A DNA stretch of 64,000 nt from Microstegium vimineum. Lineage: Eukaryota; Streptophyta; Magnoliopsida; Poales; Poaceae. The stretch is from NCBI GenBank assembly GCA_022036555.1, contig CM039120.1:24952227-25016226 (forward strand), in the 5' to 3' direction. Positions 9,309 through 21,240 of the stretch are shown here, one piece after another; position 1 is the first letter of the stretch, and each line of letters opens with the position of its first letter. The notes beneath the pieces were generated by a model that was given only the letters and a program-made list of their open reading frames with translations, was not told the DNA's origin and ran no database searches. Position numbers and translations under genes: made by a program.

Positions 9309-10301
9309 ATGGCGTTCCCTTCTCCGTCCTGCCGTGGCAGCGGCAATAAGATGGACGCGGTGGACCGGATCAAGGGCCCCTGGAGCCCCGAGGAGGACGA
9401 GGCCCTGCAGCGCCTCGTGTCCCGCCACGGCGCCCGCAACTGGTCCCTCATCAGCCGCTCCATCCCGGGCCGTTCCGGCAAGTCTTGCCGCCTCCGGTGG
9501 TGCAACCAGCTGTCGCCGCAGGTGGAGCACCGCCCCTTCACGCCCGAGGAGGACGACACCATCCTCCGCGCGCACGCCAGGTTCGGCAACAAGTGGGCCA
9601 CCATCGCGCGCCTCCTCTCCGGCCGCACCGACAACGCCATCAAGAACCACTGGAACTCCACGCTCAAGCGCAAGTACTACGCCGCTGGTGCTGGTGCTGG
9701 TGGTGACGACGAGCGCCCGCTCAAGCGCACCAGCAGCGACGGCCACCCGGGGCTCTGCTTCAGCCCCGGGAGCCCGTCCGGGTCCGACCTCAGCGACTCC
9801 AGCAACCACAGCCTTCCCTCCGTCATGCCGTCAGCCGCTGCCGCTGCCGCCGTCACCTCCCAGCAGCAGCAGCAGCAGCACGTGTACCGCCCCGTGCCGC
9901 GCGCGGGCGGCGTGGTCATGCTCCCGGTGGCGCCACCTCTTGCGCCTTCTCCTTCTCTGCCGCCACAGCCGCAGCCTCCGGCAACCTCCTTGTCGCTGTC
10001 CCTCTCCCTGCCAGGGCAGGAGCAGCAGCCCGAAGCATCCCCAGCGGTTCCGGTCCCGGCACCGGCACCGCCTCAACCTTCTGTACAGATGCCGTTCCAG
10101 CTGCAGGCCGCGCCGGCGACGAACCTCACGTCGCCGCAGCCGGCAGCAGCGCCGTTCAGCTCCGAGTTCCTGCTGATGATGCAGGAGATGATCCGGATCG
10201 AGGTCCGGAACTACATGTCCGGATCGGGCTTCGACCCGCGCGCCGACGCCGCCGTGCACGCCGTGAGTAAGCGCATGATGGGCATGGCCAAGATCGACTA
10301 G
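9309..10301 (+). CDS. R2R3-MYB transcription factor, subgroup 22 (MYB44/70/73/77-like)
   Basis: A 330 aa nuclear DNA-binding protein. R2 spans about residues 20-70 (W25, W45, W64; KGPWSPEEDEALQRL) and R3 about 72-122 (F77, W96, W115; NAIKNHWNSTLKRKY), giving the canonical two-repeat fold that binds MYB elements. SPGSPSGSDLSD (152-163) is the conserved motif I associate with subgroup 22, LSLSLSL (228-234) is an EAR-type repression motif, and the C-terminal EFLLMMQEMIRIEVRNYM block is also typical. Ala, Gln and Pro runs lie between. The gene is intronless, as usual for this subgroup. The ATG at 9309 has G at -3 and +4; a second ATG is at codon 15. Known members act in ABA, drought/salt and auxin responses; that role here is inference. 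It is the only clear host gene in the window. Confidence 0.95.
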   Translation: MAFPSPSCRGSGNKMDAVDRIKGPWSPEEDEALQRLVSRHGARNWSLISRSIPGRSGKSCRLRWCNQLSPQVEHRPFTPEEDDTILRAHARFGNKWATIARLLSGRTDNAIKNHWNSTLKRKYYAAGAGAGGDDERPLKRTSSDGHPGLCFSPGSPSGSDLSDSSNHSLPSVMPSAAAAAAVTSQQQQQQHVYRPVPRAGGVVMLPVAPPLAPSPSLPPQPQPPATSLSLSLSLPGQEQQPEASPAVPVPAPAPPQPSVQMPFQLQAAPATNLTSPQPAAAPFSSEFLLMMQEMIRIEVRNYMSGSGFDPRADAAVHAVSKRMMGMAKID

Positions 10302-11431
10302 TAGTTTCAGCAGACAACAGCAGCAGGCGTCCAGGATAAGGAAGGAATCGCGGATCGATCCGCGGCGTGTCCGTGTATGAACCAACAACAGCGTGTACAA
10401 ACTAGAAACAGAGGGCCGTGCGGTGCGGTGCGGCACGGCACGGCACGTGAAGAGAAGAACAAGACCTCCCCTCCCATGCATCGTTTTAAACATATCCCCC
10501 GTCCCAAATTCCTTTGTTAATCTAGCCATCTTCTTTTTTGGCCCCCTTGTCATTCCAGTGTAGCTAAGCTCTCCAAGGTCCAAGCAAGCAGAGACGGAAG
10601 AAATCTGTCAGTCTGGCTGGCTGCCACTTTTGTTGGAGGTTAAAAGGAAAAAAAAAAGAGACATGGGACACCGCTACCTGAATAAGCTGCAGAGCAAGAA
10701 AGCCTTTTTAACTGTACTCCGTATTTCCTTGCTGCTGGTGGTAATCCGTAGAGTTTAGAGTACCACCATACTACTAGTAGTATATATATACCAGACAGAC
10801 GGGGGAGTATATATGCATGCATCCTCGAAATTGTCATCTTGTTCTTGTACAGAGATGGGAAAGATGGGAAAGAAATGAAGAAGATGATGGAAGGCCTCAA
10901 GTTCCTTGGATCGTGCAAACTTGTCTTGTGCCATTATTTAGTACTGATAACCACCTTGTTGGATGGTACAGAACCGTACATCCTCTACTAGAATGGTCTA
11001 CCTAGACGGAGATTTTTGTTTGTGCCCGTGCTGTAGTGGACCAGTGCCGAGCTACTCCCTGTCGACGGTTTGGGAGCTAGTACTACTCGTAGGCAGTGTA
11101 TAGTATGGCCATGATGGCTGCCAGCCAGCTAGCCGGCCGTTGGCAGAAGCTCCTGCTGCAGAGTTGAGGAGCGGAGTGGAGACTGGAGAGTGGAGGATGA
11201 GCGAGCGACAGCTAACTGCCTGCCTGCCTGTCCAGCACTCCTTCATCCGTGACTAGTTTAACTGCCTGTTGCTCCTGCTGCTTCACAGACAGGCAAATCC
11301 CATTCATGGACGACAACTTTGAAACGGCAGTACAGGAGGAGCCAGTAACACGGAACACAAGGGATGAACACAAGGACGTTGGTGGAGTCTACTCAATCCT
11401 CAAGTTACCACCCAAAAAATATATATTAAAG
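10302..11431. other. MYB 3' flank, no further gene seen
   Basis: The 3' UTR presumably lies in the first few hundred bases. The rest holds simple AT-rich DNA with short open frames on both strands and no domain content. Confidence 0.5.
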
Positions 11432-12700
11432 AGTAAAGAGCTCCGGCGGTTTCTAAACTTGCACTGTGCCCTTGTTTCGGTCTCTAAATTTATAAATAGA
11501 GTGTTTAGGTCTTTAAATTTGTTCATATATGTCATCTTGATCCCTAAATTTGCAAATCGACTGTTTTTATCCTCAAACTTATTGAGTTGTCATCCCGATC
11601 CTTAAACTTAGTTTTGAGTCTCATCTCGATCCAAACATAACGATCTAAAAAGTTATTATTTAAAAATAGTTCATAACTTTTTCATATGAACTCGAATAAA
11701 GACAAACTTTATATCAAAATTGTAGCTCTCGACATGATCTACAACTTTATAGTTATTTTTTTAAAAATAAAACTGTTTAGGCCCATAAAATATTATTGTA
11801 AGTTTATATAATTAAAAAAAGGTTTGCTAAATTTCAGGTGCCTGAATTTTAGTTTTATTTCAGGAGACAGTTATTGCATATATTTTATACTACAATTGTA
11901 GTTTTAGTTCGTTAAAATTTATATAGACACGGCCTGTAATTTTTGGTTCCAGAAATAAACAATATGTTAGAAAAAACTAAAAACCTTACAAAATCTTATA
12001 TATGTTGGCACAAAGACAATTTAACAATTACAATTGTTTCTATAGGAGGACAAGGACAAAAAATTAATATGTTATAACACAGACAAATAACATAATATAA
12101 AATTAACAACTACTTGATGATACATTAGTGTTGCCTGAAATTATCTTAAATTTCAGGCACCTGAAATATAGGAAAAGTGTTAAAAAATTAAAAATTAAAA
12201 ACATCAAATAATTTTGAATATTGAAATAGTCTATATGAAAGTTACAATTCTCAATATGATCTACAACTTTGTAGTTGAAAAAATTATCCCAAATTTAATT
12301 TTAAAAGTTTATAGATTTTGAAAATACTTTCAATTAGACCATTTAAATACCCTAAACAGTTATAATTTTAAAAAGTTTCAACTACAAAGTTGTAGGTCAC
12401 ATTGAGGGCTATAATTTTATATAAAATTTGTTCTCATTTGAGTTTATTTGGGAAAGTTATGAATTATTTTTTATATCAAGTTTTTGGTTGATTTGTTTGG
12501 ATCCAAACGAAACACAAAATAAGTTTAGGGATCGGGACGACACAACTGAATAAGTTTGAGGATCTAAATGTAATATTTTTGAGTTTAGTGATCGGGATGA
12601 CACGAATGAACAAATTTGAGAACTTAAATGGTCGATTTGGTAGTTTAGGGTCTGAGATGACACATTAGTGCAAGTTTAGAAACCGCTGATGCACTTTACT
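11432..12700. mobile_element. Long foldback (inverted-repeat) element, 1.27 kb
   Basis: The two halves are extended inverted copies. Both ends read inward AGTAAAG..., GCGGTTTCTAAACTTGCAC, then repeated blocks such as CAAATTTGTTCAT, CATC(C/T)(C/T)GATC(C/A)CTAAA and CTCAAACTTATT. The pairing continues into TTTCAGG(T/C)(A/G)CCTGAA-type palindromes at about 11835 and 12152. Each arm is roughly 0.6 kb and there is no ORF. This resembles foldback or long-TIR MULE derivatives. I could not establish a target duplication. A transcript across it would form a long hairpin. Confidence 0.75.
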
Positions 12701-12704
12701 ACTC

Positions 12705-12962
12705 AACATTAAATATAGATAAAAATAACTAATTGTATAGTTTACATATATTTTGCGAGACGAATCTTTTAAGTTTAATTAGTCTATGATTAGACACTAA
12801 TTGCTACGGTAACACATATGTTAATGATATATTTATTAGACTTAATAAATTTATCTCCTTGCTTACCAATGGATTCTCTAATTTATTTTTTTTACTAGTA
12901 TCGAATACCGTATGCAACATTTCATACGACATAAAAATTTTACACTCATGAACTAAACAAGC
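12705..12962. mobile_element. Degenerate MITE
   Basis: Contains the grass MITE blocks GCGAGACGAATCTTTTAAG, TTAATTAGTCTATGATTAGA, GCTACGGTAACACAT and GACTTAATAAATT, ending ...CATGAACTAAACAAGCTT. These resemble GGCC-ended families related to the MITE at 2689. The 5' terminus is missing or too diverged to place. Confidence 0.5.
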
Positions 12963-13138
12963 TTTGAGAGCTTAGGGTTTAGGTCTTAGGTCTTTTTTTT
13001 ATTAAGTATTCCTCGAGGCAGGATTGCAGTTGCACGAGTACTATACACACAATTTCGGTCACACACTGGCAGCAGAAGCGAGGAGTAGTGATTAGATTTC
13101 TGGGGTGAATATGTGCCAGTGATGACTAGTCTCCACGC
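12963..13138. other. Short unique flank left of the copia nest
   Basis: No gene or repeat recognised. The five bases before the LTR (CACGC) do not match those after the far LTR (AACTT). Confidence 0.5.
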
Positions 13139-13408
13139 TGTTGAGAATGACTTCGGATACCACGGACGCCAGTCAGCAAACACTCCTCACTATTATCAAC
13201 AGTCGGTTATAACGCCGTGTGGCGGCTTACAAGAATAATGAATGACTTGATATCGGTGGAACCCTAGCGACGGGCATATGTGCCGTACCGCGGGGGCCAG
13301 CCCCCCGCACCCCCAACTCAGTAGGGGCGCATCTCGATGGGGCCTCCGCTTCGCTCCGTCAGAAGTCCGGCTTTTATCTTGGACTGTTAATTTGGAACAT
13401 ATTCAACA
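13139..13408 (-). repeat. Copia-1 3' LTR, 270 bp
   Basis: TGTTGAGAATGAC ... TTCAACA on the plus strand. It matches 42440-42789 but lacks about 80 bp near the TGTTGAGAATGAC end. The purine tract AAGGTGGAG directly precedes it in minus-strand orientation. Confidence 0.9.
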
Positions 13409-13507
13409 AACTCCACCTTGACACAAATTCACCTAGTAGCATAAATCAACACCTTCATCCTGATCATAACAAAGAAAAATACCACTGACGCCAAATAGCC
13501 TCTGCGG

Positions 13508-15336
13508 CTAATCCACTAAACCAACTAAACTTGAGCACAACTCAAACTTAGTAACAGGAACAGGTTTAATCATCATATCAGCAGAATTATCATGAGTACT
13601 GATCTTACGTACCTTTAACTTACCATCATCGATCACATCACGAACAAAATGATACTTGATGTCAATATGTTTAGTCCTCTCATGGAACATCTGATCTTTT
13701 GTGAGGTAAATGACACTTTGACTGTCACAGAATAAATTAATGCAAGAATCAACTCCACACAGCTCAGCGTGCAAACCTTTTAGCCAAATTAATTCTTTGC
13801 ACGCCTCAGTAACAACCATATATTCTGCTTCAGTAGTAAACAAAGTAACAACAGACTACAATGTAGCCCTCCAACTCACAGCACAACTACCAACTGTAAA
13901 CACATAACCAGTAAGAGACCTTCGTCTGTCTAGATCAACAACATAGTTAGAATCCACATAACCAATAACTCCCTGTTCAGTTCTGCCAAACTTCAAACAA
14001 GAATCTGATGTGCCTCTGAGGTACCTAAAAATCCACTGAACTGCCCTCCAATGTTCTTTACCAGGATTAGACATATATCTACTAACCAAACTCATAGCAT
14101 ATGACAAATTTGGACGAGAGCAAACCATGACATACATCAAAGACCCAACTGCACTGGAATAAGGAACTCTTGACATGTATTCAATATCTGCATCTGTACT
14201 AAGACACTGTGTAGCTGACAATTTAAAATGAGGTGCAATATGAGTACTAATAGGCTTTGCATCATGCCTGTTGAAACGCTGAAGAACTTTCTTAATATAA
14301 TTTTGCCGACTAAGAAATAGCAAACCAGATTTTCTATCTCTAGTAATTTCTATATCGAGTATTTTCTTAGCAGCACCAAGATCCTTCATGTCGAACTCAC
14401 TACTCAACAATTTCTTCAATTTAGTGATTTCAACCTTACTGTTGGCAGCAATCAACATATCATCAACATATAACAGCAAGTATATAGGTGATCCATTAAC
14501 ATGCTTAATGTAAACACAGCTATCATATTTTGACCTTTTAAAACTGTGCGACAACATAAATGAATTAAACCTTTTGTTTCACTGATGAGGGGACTGTTTC
14601 AAACCATACAAGGACCTTTTCAGTTTGCAAACCAACTTCTCCTTGTCAGGCATAACGAACCCTTCTGGTTGGTCCATATATATATATCCTCCTCAAGTAC
14701 TCCATGCAAAAACGCAGTTTTCACATCTAACTGCTCAAGCTCAAGATCATGTGAAGCAACAATACTAAAAAATGTGCGAATAGTACTGTGCTTTACAACC
14801 GGAGAGAACACATCATTGTAGTCAATACCGGGAATTTGACTGTAGCCTTTTGCTACTAACCTTGCCTTAAACTTTGGAGGCTCGCTTGGAGTTAAACCCT
14901 CTTTTTTCTTGAAGACCCATTTGCAGCGAACGGTCTTCTTCTCTTTGGGCAAAGGCACAACCTCCCATGTGTTGTTCTTCTCGAGAGACTGCATCTCATC
15001 ATGCATAGCTGAGATCCACTTCTCACGTTCACCACAATCAACAACTTCAGTATAAGTTGCTGGCTCATGAATATTCTCCATCTGTTCAGCACAACTCAAA
15101 GCATAATAAGTCAAATTACACTCTTCAATAAGACGGGCTGGAGGTCCACAACCCCTATTTGACCTACGATGAGCAATAGGTAAATCCTCCTGTGATTGTA
15201 AAATAGGACGTGAGTGCTGCTGAACATCATCATGAGTATCAACATCAGCAACTTCATCATCATGAGTATCAACTAGCTCCACCTGCAGACCAGACTCATC
15301 ATCATCATGCTCCACCTGCACGCTGATATACTGCAA
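13508..15336 (-). pseudogene. Copia-1 reverse transcriptase and RNase H, broken
   Basis: The RT N-terminal half (15336-14620) carries the WVFKKK block, a KARLVAKGYSQ motif and QLDVKTAFLHG. The frame then slips at a TA repeat (about 14672-14690). A TGA at 14579-14581 replaces the Trp expected in this motif. The second half (14557-13856) contains the catalytic YVDD at 14459-14470, intact. A TAG (13856-13858), where relatives have Gln, precedes the last part of RNase H (13843-13508; STHDNSADMMIKP). RNase H reads YVDSNYVVD where family members usually have a second Asp. The enzyme would copy element RNA into DNA, but this copy cannot be translated through. Confidence 0.85.
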
Positions 15337-15351
15337 CTCTTTTTCAAAATT

Positions 15352-16528
15352 CTATGGAACATGATCTGAGTACAAACTGTCATTAAACATCACAGATTCA
15401 TTGAAAACAACACTCCTACTCATGAAAGTCTTTCCTATTTCGGGATTCCATAATTTATATCCTTTAACTCCCGAACCATAACCAAGAAAAAGACATTTAA
15501 TAGCTCTAGGCTCTAATTTTCCATTATCAACATGAGCATAAGCAATGCAGCCAAAAACTTTCAACTGTGAATAATCTGTAGGTGTACCAGACCATACCTC
15601 AATGGGAGTTTTCTTATTAAGTGGAATAGAAGGCGACCTGTTTATCAAGTAACATGCGGTTTTAGCTGCTTCAGCCCAAAAACGCTTGCTCATCCTTGCA
15701 TTGGACAACATGAAACGAGCCTTTGAGATGATGGTTCTGTTCATACGCTCGGCCACATCATTCTGCTACGGAGTGTACGGTATGGTGTGATTCCTAACAA
15801 TGCCTTCTTGCCTGCAATAATCATTAAAAGCATCCGAACAAAACTCTTCACCATTATCAGTACGAAACAATTTCACCTTTCTTTCAGTTTGCCTTTCTAT
15901 CATAACTTTCCCATTCTTAAATGCAGCAAAGGTATCATCTTTATGTTTCAAAAAATAAGGCCAAACTCTTCTAGAGTAATCAGCAATAATTGTAAGCATG
16001 TAACAAGCACCACCAAGAGAAGGCTTACGGAAGGTCCCCATAAATCAACATGTACATAATCAAGAGTACCTTTGGTGGTATGAACCGAGGTGTTAAATTT
16101 TACCCTTTTATGCTTCCCAAAAATACAGTGCTCACAGAACTTCATGTTACTTGAAGTGCAGCCATCTAGCAAGTTTCTCTTCATCAATTCTTCCATACCA
16201 AGTTTACTCATATGTCCCAAACACATGTGCCAAAGGTTAGTCTTACTAAGTTCAGCATTAGTAACAGTAGCAGCAGAAACAGAACCATGTAAAGTACTTC
16301 CTCTAAGGACATATAACTTTGCAGAATTAAGATCACCTTTCAAGCAAACAAGAGAACCTTTTGATACCTTCAGAACGCCATATGAACCGGAGTAATGGAA
16401 ACCTTCTGCATCGAGCGTGCTGATGGAGATGAGATTTCTGGACATCCCTGGTACGTACCTCACGTTCTTCAGCGTGCGTGTCATGCCATCATGTGCCTTG
16501 ATCTGAACAGAGACGATCCCCACAATGT
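15352..16528 (-). pseudogene. Copia-1 protease remainder and integrase, broken
   Basis: Reading leftward from the Sire-2 insertion point, the protease C-terminal part is followed by the GAG-pre-integrase zinc-binding region (LWHMCLGHMS ... CEHCIFGK, an HHCC finger) and the catalytic core. Asp appears in YVHVDLWGP and in FRTDNGEEF, and Glu in DVAERMN. A TAG at 15766-15768 stands where related elements have Gln in TPQQN, and a frame change occurs near 16000. The C-terminal integrase ends near 15352. Integrase inserts the cDNA into chromosomes; this copy is inactive. Confidence 0.85.
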
Positions 16529-16533
16529 CACAC

Positions 16534-18327
16534 TGCGAACACATGGTGGATAAGTACCCATGTATGTTCAGCTTTGATGACGAGTGATTGATCAACACGT
16601 GAGTGTTTCAGTTTGAGTGGCTTACCCTAACCTCTGCGAAAGCAGAAACATGTGCTTGTCTATCGGCTTGTGGTGTGCAGGTGCTATGCCTAGTGACAGT
16701 GGTCAATGGCGTGGAGAAGGTTGAGTAGAGGCTTGCCGTGCCGATGGACTGAGAGCAGTGAAGGGCGGAAGCGGGGCTCGGACTGAGGGACCATGGGCGT
16801 CAGCAGACTAGCTGTGGTGGCTAGTACCTAGCACCAGCGAGTGCGAGAAGACATGGAGGTAGACCGAGTTGACTGAGTCGACCGAGTCAAGACGGTGGAC
16901 GCGCGAGTCAAGTGGAGGCTCAGGGGACTCGGAGTCCGATCAGGCGAAGACAAGGTGGCTCACGTCGAGTGGTTTGGTGGTTTGGGCCTCAAAACCATCC
17001 GCGTTGGTTTCCGAGTTTGGGTCGCAAAACTCGGGGTTCGGTAGTTGAACCCAAAGCTACCGGTGGCGGGTTTCCTGGTTTTGGGCCTCAAAACCTAGGC
17101 GGAGCTTCCGAGGAAGCGGGGATGGCACGTGGAGGAATCCTGGAGGTTGCGTCGAGGTGACGACAACTCCCGGCAGGAAGCGGGGCCGTCCATTCAAAAT
17201 GCGGGAGATATTTTCCGGAGCTTGGACTGCAGTGCTTAGGCTAGGTAGTTCACTCATTGTATCTAGGGGGCTCTTTGGGAAATAGCCAAAGTCCGATAAG
17301 TAGGGGGTGAAGGGGTATCCCTCATCCCATCTCTTGAACCCTAATCAGTTGCCCCAACTCTCTCTCTCTAGTTCATGAGATCCCTAGGTTGCTTCCACCA
17401 ACCTTTGTAAGAACTTGAGTTTGTCGCAAGGAATCGGAGGCCATAACCTCCGTAAGCCATGGTGGCTTCGATTTCGTGATTGTGTCCCCGTTTTGCTTGT
17501 GTTCTTCACGTTTTGCTTTTGCTCTTTCTTTTTCCCGAGATGATTTCTCTTTGTTGAGAGTAGCTTTGCAAAATTGACTTGAACCAAGTTGTTCGTATTC
17601 GTGAGGAGCTTCTTTGCACCGAAGGAATTCTCCTCAAACCTCACGAGTGCGTAGATCAGGTGTTTTCTTTGTGGCGTTCTTCGTTTTGCTCTCTTCTCCC
17701 CAAATCCAGGTGTTCCAGTTTATCCTCTCCAAGTTGAGAGATGATTTCTTCGGGATAGCTCCCCAATTGCACTAGGATCATGCCTACAAAGTTTGGTTGC
17801 AGTTGTTGATCATTTGGTTGAGTTCTGGGAAGATTTGGCGGAGAGAAGTTCGTTTTCGTGAAGAATAGCTTTCTGATCGTGAGCTTCGGACTAACCTCCG
17901 GACCACTTTGACTAGGCTCCGGACCATAGGTCACTGGTCCGGTGGTCAAGTCACAGGAGTCCGTCTGACTGCTCAGAGCGTCGGACAAGAGCCATTGGTC
18001 CGACGGTGAGCTTCGGACGAGTGGTCCGAAGCCAGGGTGCTTGCTGTGGTTTTTTTTGCTCTGTGTGCACCGGACCACTTCCTATAGTCCGACGGTGAGC
18101 ATTGGACTAGTTGTCTGAAGCCTAGGCACTTACTGCATGTCTTCAGGGTGAGCTCCGGACTTTCCAAAGTAGGCGTCGGACTAGTCCGGTGGTGTCCTGG
18201 TGTGCACCGGACCAAGGCACTAGACCAGCAACTGGGTTTGGTTTTTGGGAAGAGTGGCCCGAACATTTCGAGAGAAATTTGAGGCTCCCATTCACCCCCC
18301 CCTCTGGTCGCCGTTCTCGGTCCTTCA
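16534..18327 (+). repeat. Sire-2 5' LTR, 1794 bp
   Basis: Starts TGCGAACACATGG and ends CTCGGTCCTTCA. The 3' half is dense in GGACTAG/GTCCGG/CGGACC motifs. Compared with the 3' LTR it lacks about 245 bp near 18215. Confidence 0.92.
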
Positions 18328-18329
18328 AT

Positions 18330-18341
18330 TGGTATTAGAGT
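18330..18341 (+). other. Sire-2 primer-binding site
   Basis: TGGTATTAGAGT just inside the LTR resembles the initiator-Met tRNA PBS (TGGTATCAGAGC) with two changes. Confidence 0.75.
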
Positions 18342-18390
18342 CGGTTAAGGATCAATCCACCTTACATAGTTCTTGATCCGCGAAGGCGAC

Positions 18391-20964
18391 ATGGAGCGAG
18401 GTGCTGGTAAACCTCCCTACTTCGATGGAACCAACTTTGCCTATTGGAAGGTGCGCATGTCGGCTTACCTCCAAGGGCTTGACACAAAGTTTTGGGAGAT
18501 TTGTGAGAATGAGAACTATGTGGTTCTTGAGGCTCGGATCACCGATGCCAAGTTACGCAGCATGCATCTAATGCAAGAGCCCGTAACATTCTCTTCTCTT
18601 GTCTGTCTCTTCTAGAGTTTGAGCGGGTTTCGAGTCTCACTACGGCACGGGAGACCTGACAAACACTCTTGAGATATCATGAGGGCAACCCTCAGATCAA
18701 GTCCAGAATCTTTGACACGTACCGTAGAGAGTACGAGAACTTTGCTCAGTTGGCCGGTGAATCTGTTGACGGGATGTTCACTAGCTTCCAATCTATCGTC
18801 AACAAGATGCGTGCCAATCGAGCCAACTTGCCTTATGATGATCATGAGATGGCTATCAAGTTGTTTCATGCTCTTGATCGGAAGGTATGAGAGATGAAGG
18901 TGGCTGCCATCCAGGAGTCATCGAGCTATGATGCCTTAACCGTGGACGTGCTATTCAGCAAGCTCAAGTGCTCGGAGATTGACTACCAGACCCGGGCCAA
19001 GCTTGAAAACCCGTCGAAACCATCTATGGCGTTGGTTTCTAGCCCCGGCGGTACGTCTTCTTCCTCCTCTGACCCTTCACACTCCTTGTTTGCTTTGTCT
19101 GATTTCTGTGACAGAGGAGCAAGTGGAGGCTCTTGGAGATGATGAGCTGGCTTTGGTCATCACCAAGTTCTCACGGTTTCACAACAACCGTTTGAACTGT
19201 CGGCATGGTGGCTCAGCCAAGTGGTGCTACCGTTGCGGTGATGAGGATCACTTCATCGCAAACTGCCCCAAGAAAGCTGCAGGCAACTTCACCAAGCGCA
19301 AGGACAAGCACGAGCATCACTTCGAGGACAAGCACAAGCCCAAGGGTGGCTACCATAGAAGGTCCTCCAAGAAGGTGATCGACAAGGTGAAGGCCAAGCA
19401 CCGAGCCTTCCTCACCTCCCTCAGTGACATCGATGCCTCCTCCGATGGAGATGCTTCTTCGAGCGATGATGAGTCCAAGGGAAAGGTTGAGGACAAGCTC
19501 AACGACCTATGCTTCTACGCCGACGCCAAGCATGGTGGCTTTTGCACCATGGCGATTGAAGAAGGAAAGGTCGGCAAGCGCAAGGATGGCCCCGACTATG
19601 ACTATGACTCCGACACACCCGAGGTACCACCCACCGTCGAGTCCCTCTCTCTTGAGATTGAGTCTCTGAACGACGTCTTGATGAGTCAAGATGCGTTGCT
19701 CAAGCGTGCTGCTGTCGAGAGGAACGACTTTAAGGCGAAGTACCTTAGCGCGCTTCATGAGCTAGATTTTGCTAAGGCGTCAGTGGTGGTTACCGAGGAG
19801 GTAGAGTGTGATGCTTATGCCATTCACATGTCTGATCTTGTCACTCTCCAGGACAAGTATGACACTCTACTTGAGGAGGTCAGTGAGCTGAAGGCTAGGC
19901 CTAGCTTACTTGGTGCGTGCAAGTCTTGCTTAGGCTTGCGTTCTGAGCTGGCACAAAAGGATGCTAAGATCGCTGTGTTAGAGAAGGTCAGCTCAGATAG
20001 CACTAGAGAGTCGGATCGCTTTGAGGCTTTGGAGCTTGAGATTGCGTCGTGCAGACACGACAAGATGCGAACCGAGGAAGAAAACACATACCTTCGGTCC
20101 ATCTTAAGATGGGTGTCTTGCCCAGAGCCGTAGTTGGGGATGATGCTTAGCCAATGCAAAAGGGCTGGCAGCACGGGAGTAGGCTTTGCTATAGGTGGGA
20201 AGGACGATAGCATGTTCGGTAAGATCGGTGAGTGCAGTGGTTTGAGTGAGAATGAGAAACCCACCACAACTCCCAAGCTTACCAAGATCACTCCACCTAA
20301 GCCTATCAACCCCTCTGAGTTTCCTGTGAGAGATGGTGTGTTTGAAGAGCCACCCAAAACCACTCCACAGAAGCAAGTGTGGATTGCAAAACCGAACCAT
20401 CTTCGCAACCCACTTGACACACTGCCAGACATCTCTAGTGATCCCCTTCCTAAGAAAGCTAGAGCCACCCAACCCAACAAGAGAGTGCCTACCAAGAGTG
20501 TGGTGAGGTACCATTGTGAGTATTATGAGCGGGATGGGCACTTGGCTGAGTTTTTCTTTAGGAGGAAGAGAGATGATCGGAGGCAGGTTGAGTTGAACAA
20601 TCGGAACATGTACCACCCACGAGTTGGGGTGCGTGAACCGGAAGTTTGGAGGAGCACTACTAGGCCTAGAGCTACAATGCCTCTAGGTGCTAGGCCTCAG
20701 GAGGCGAGACCACGTGGTGGTCGTGCCCGGTGAGGTACCGGTCGTGACCCATACGACTATGGGCCTCGTGGTGGTGGCTTTACTCCACCCTTCGTTAGCG
20801 GACCACGTTTTCCCTATCGTGGTGATCGCTATCCCTCCGTGAGGCAGGAGATGTTTGGTTTTTCTCCTAACCCTTTCTTTGGGCAAGTGGGACAACACTG
20901 GTATCCTTCACAGTTTACTAACCCCAGTGTTGGTCCGTTTGCTCACCCTATGTCTTTTTATTGA
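18391..20964 (+). pseudogene. Sire-2 gag, multiply broken
   Basis: The ATG at 18391 opens MERGAGKPPYFDGTNFAYWK, a typical copia gag start. The reading frame shifts near 18573 and again near 19110. TGA at 18657 and 18888 stand where Trp is expected, TAG at 20131 where Gln is expected, and TGA at 20731 where Arg is expected; all four fit C-to-T or G-to-A transitions. A first zinc knuckle is intact (CYRCGDEDHFIANC, about 19228-19269). The second, near 20513-20560, has lost two Cys (HCEYYERDGHLAEFF). Between them lies a coiled-coil-like segment (19650-20100). Gag would package element RNA; the frame would finish at TGA 20962-20964, with pol in another frame. Confidence 0.85.
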
Positions 20965-20969
20965 TGTAG

Positions 20970-21240
20970 GAAGGAGAACTGAAGGAGACTTGGCTTGTGG
21001 ATTCCGGATGTTCACGCCATATGACCAGAAGTGCCAAGTGGTTCTCCAGCCTCGACCCCATGCACCACACTGAGTACATTACATTCGGAAACAAGAGTAA
21101 AGGTAAGGTTGTCTCCCGAGGGTCCATCCGAGTGAACTCTTCTTTTGTCCTCAAGGATGTTGCTTTGGTTGCGAATTTTCATTTTAACCTTCTTTCGGTT
21201 TCGCAACTCCTTGATGACGGTTTTGAAGTGAGTTTCAAGC
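20970..21240 (+). pseudogene. Sire-2 protease region, cut by Sire-3
   Basis: WLVDSGCSRHMTR (about 20991-21029) contains the DSG catalytic triad of copia aspartic proteases. The frame runs through FHFNLLSVSQLLDDGFEVSF and is interrupted at 21240 by the Sire-3 LTR. The continuation is at 35134 after the second CAAGC. An in-frame TAG at 20967 precedes it, so pol is not simply fused to gag. Confidence 0.88.

Noticed and set aside
9067..10176. A 369-codon frame and minus-strand frames of 250 and 174 codons overlapping MYB
   Set aside because: They are shadows of the GC-rich MYB coding sequence; only the frame from 9309 contains MYB repeats and conserved motifs.
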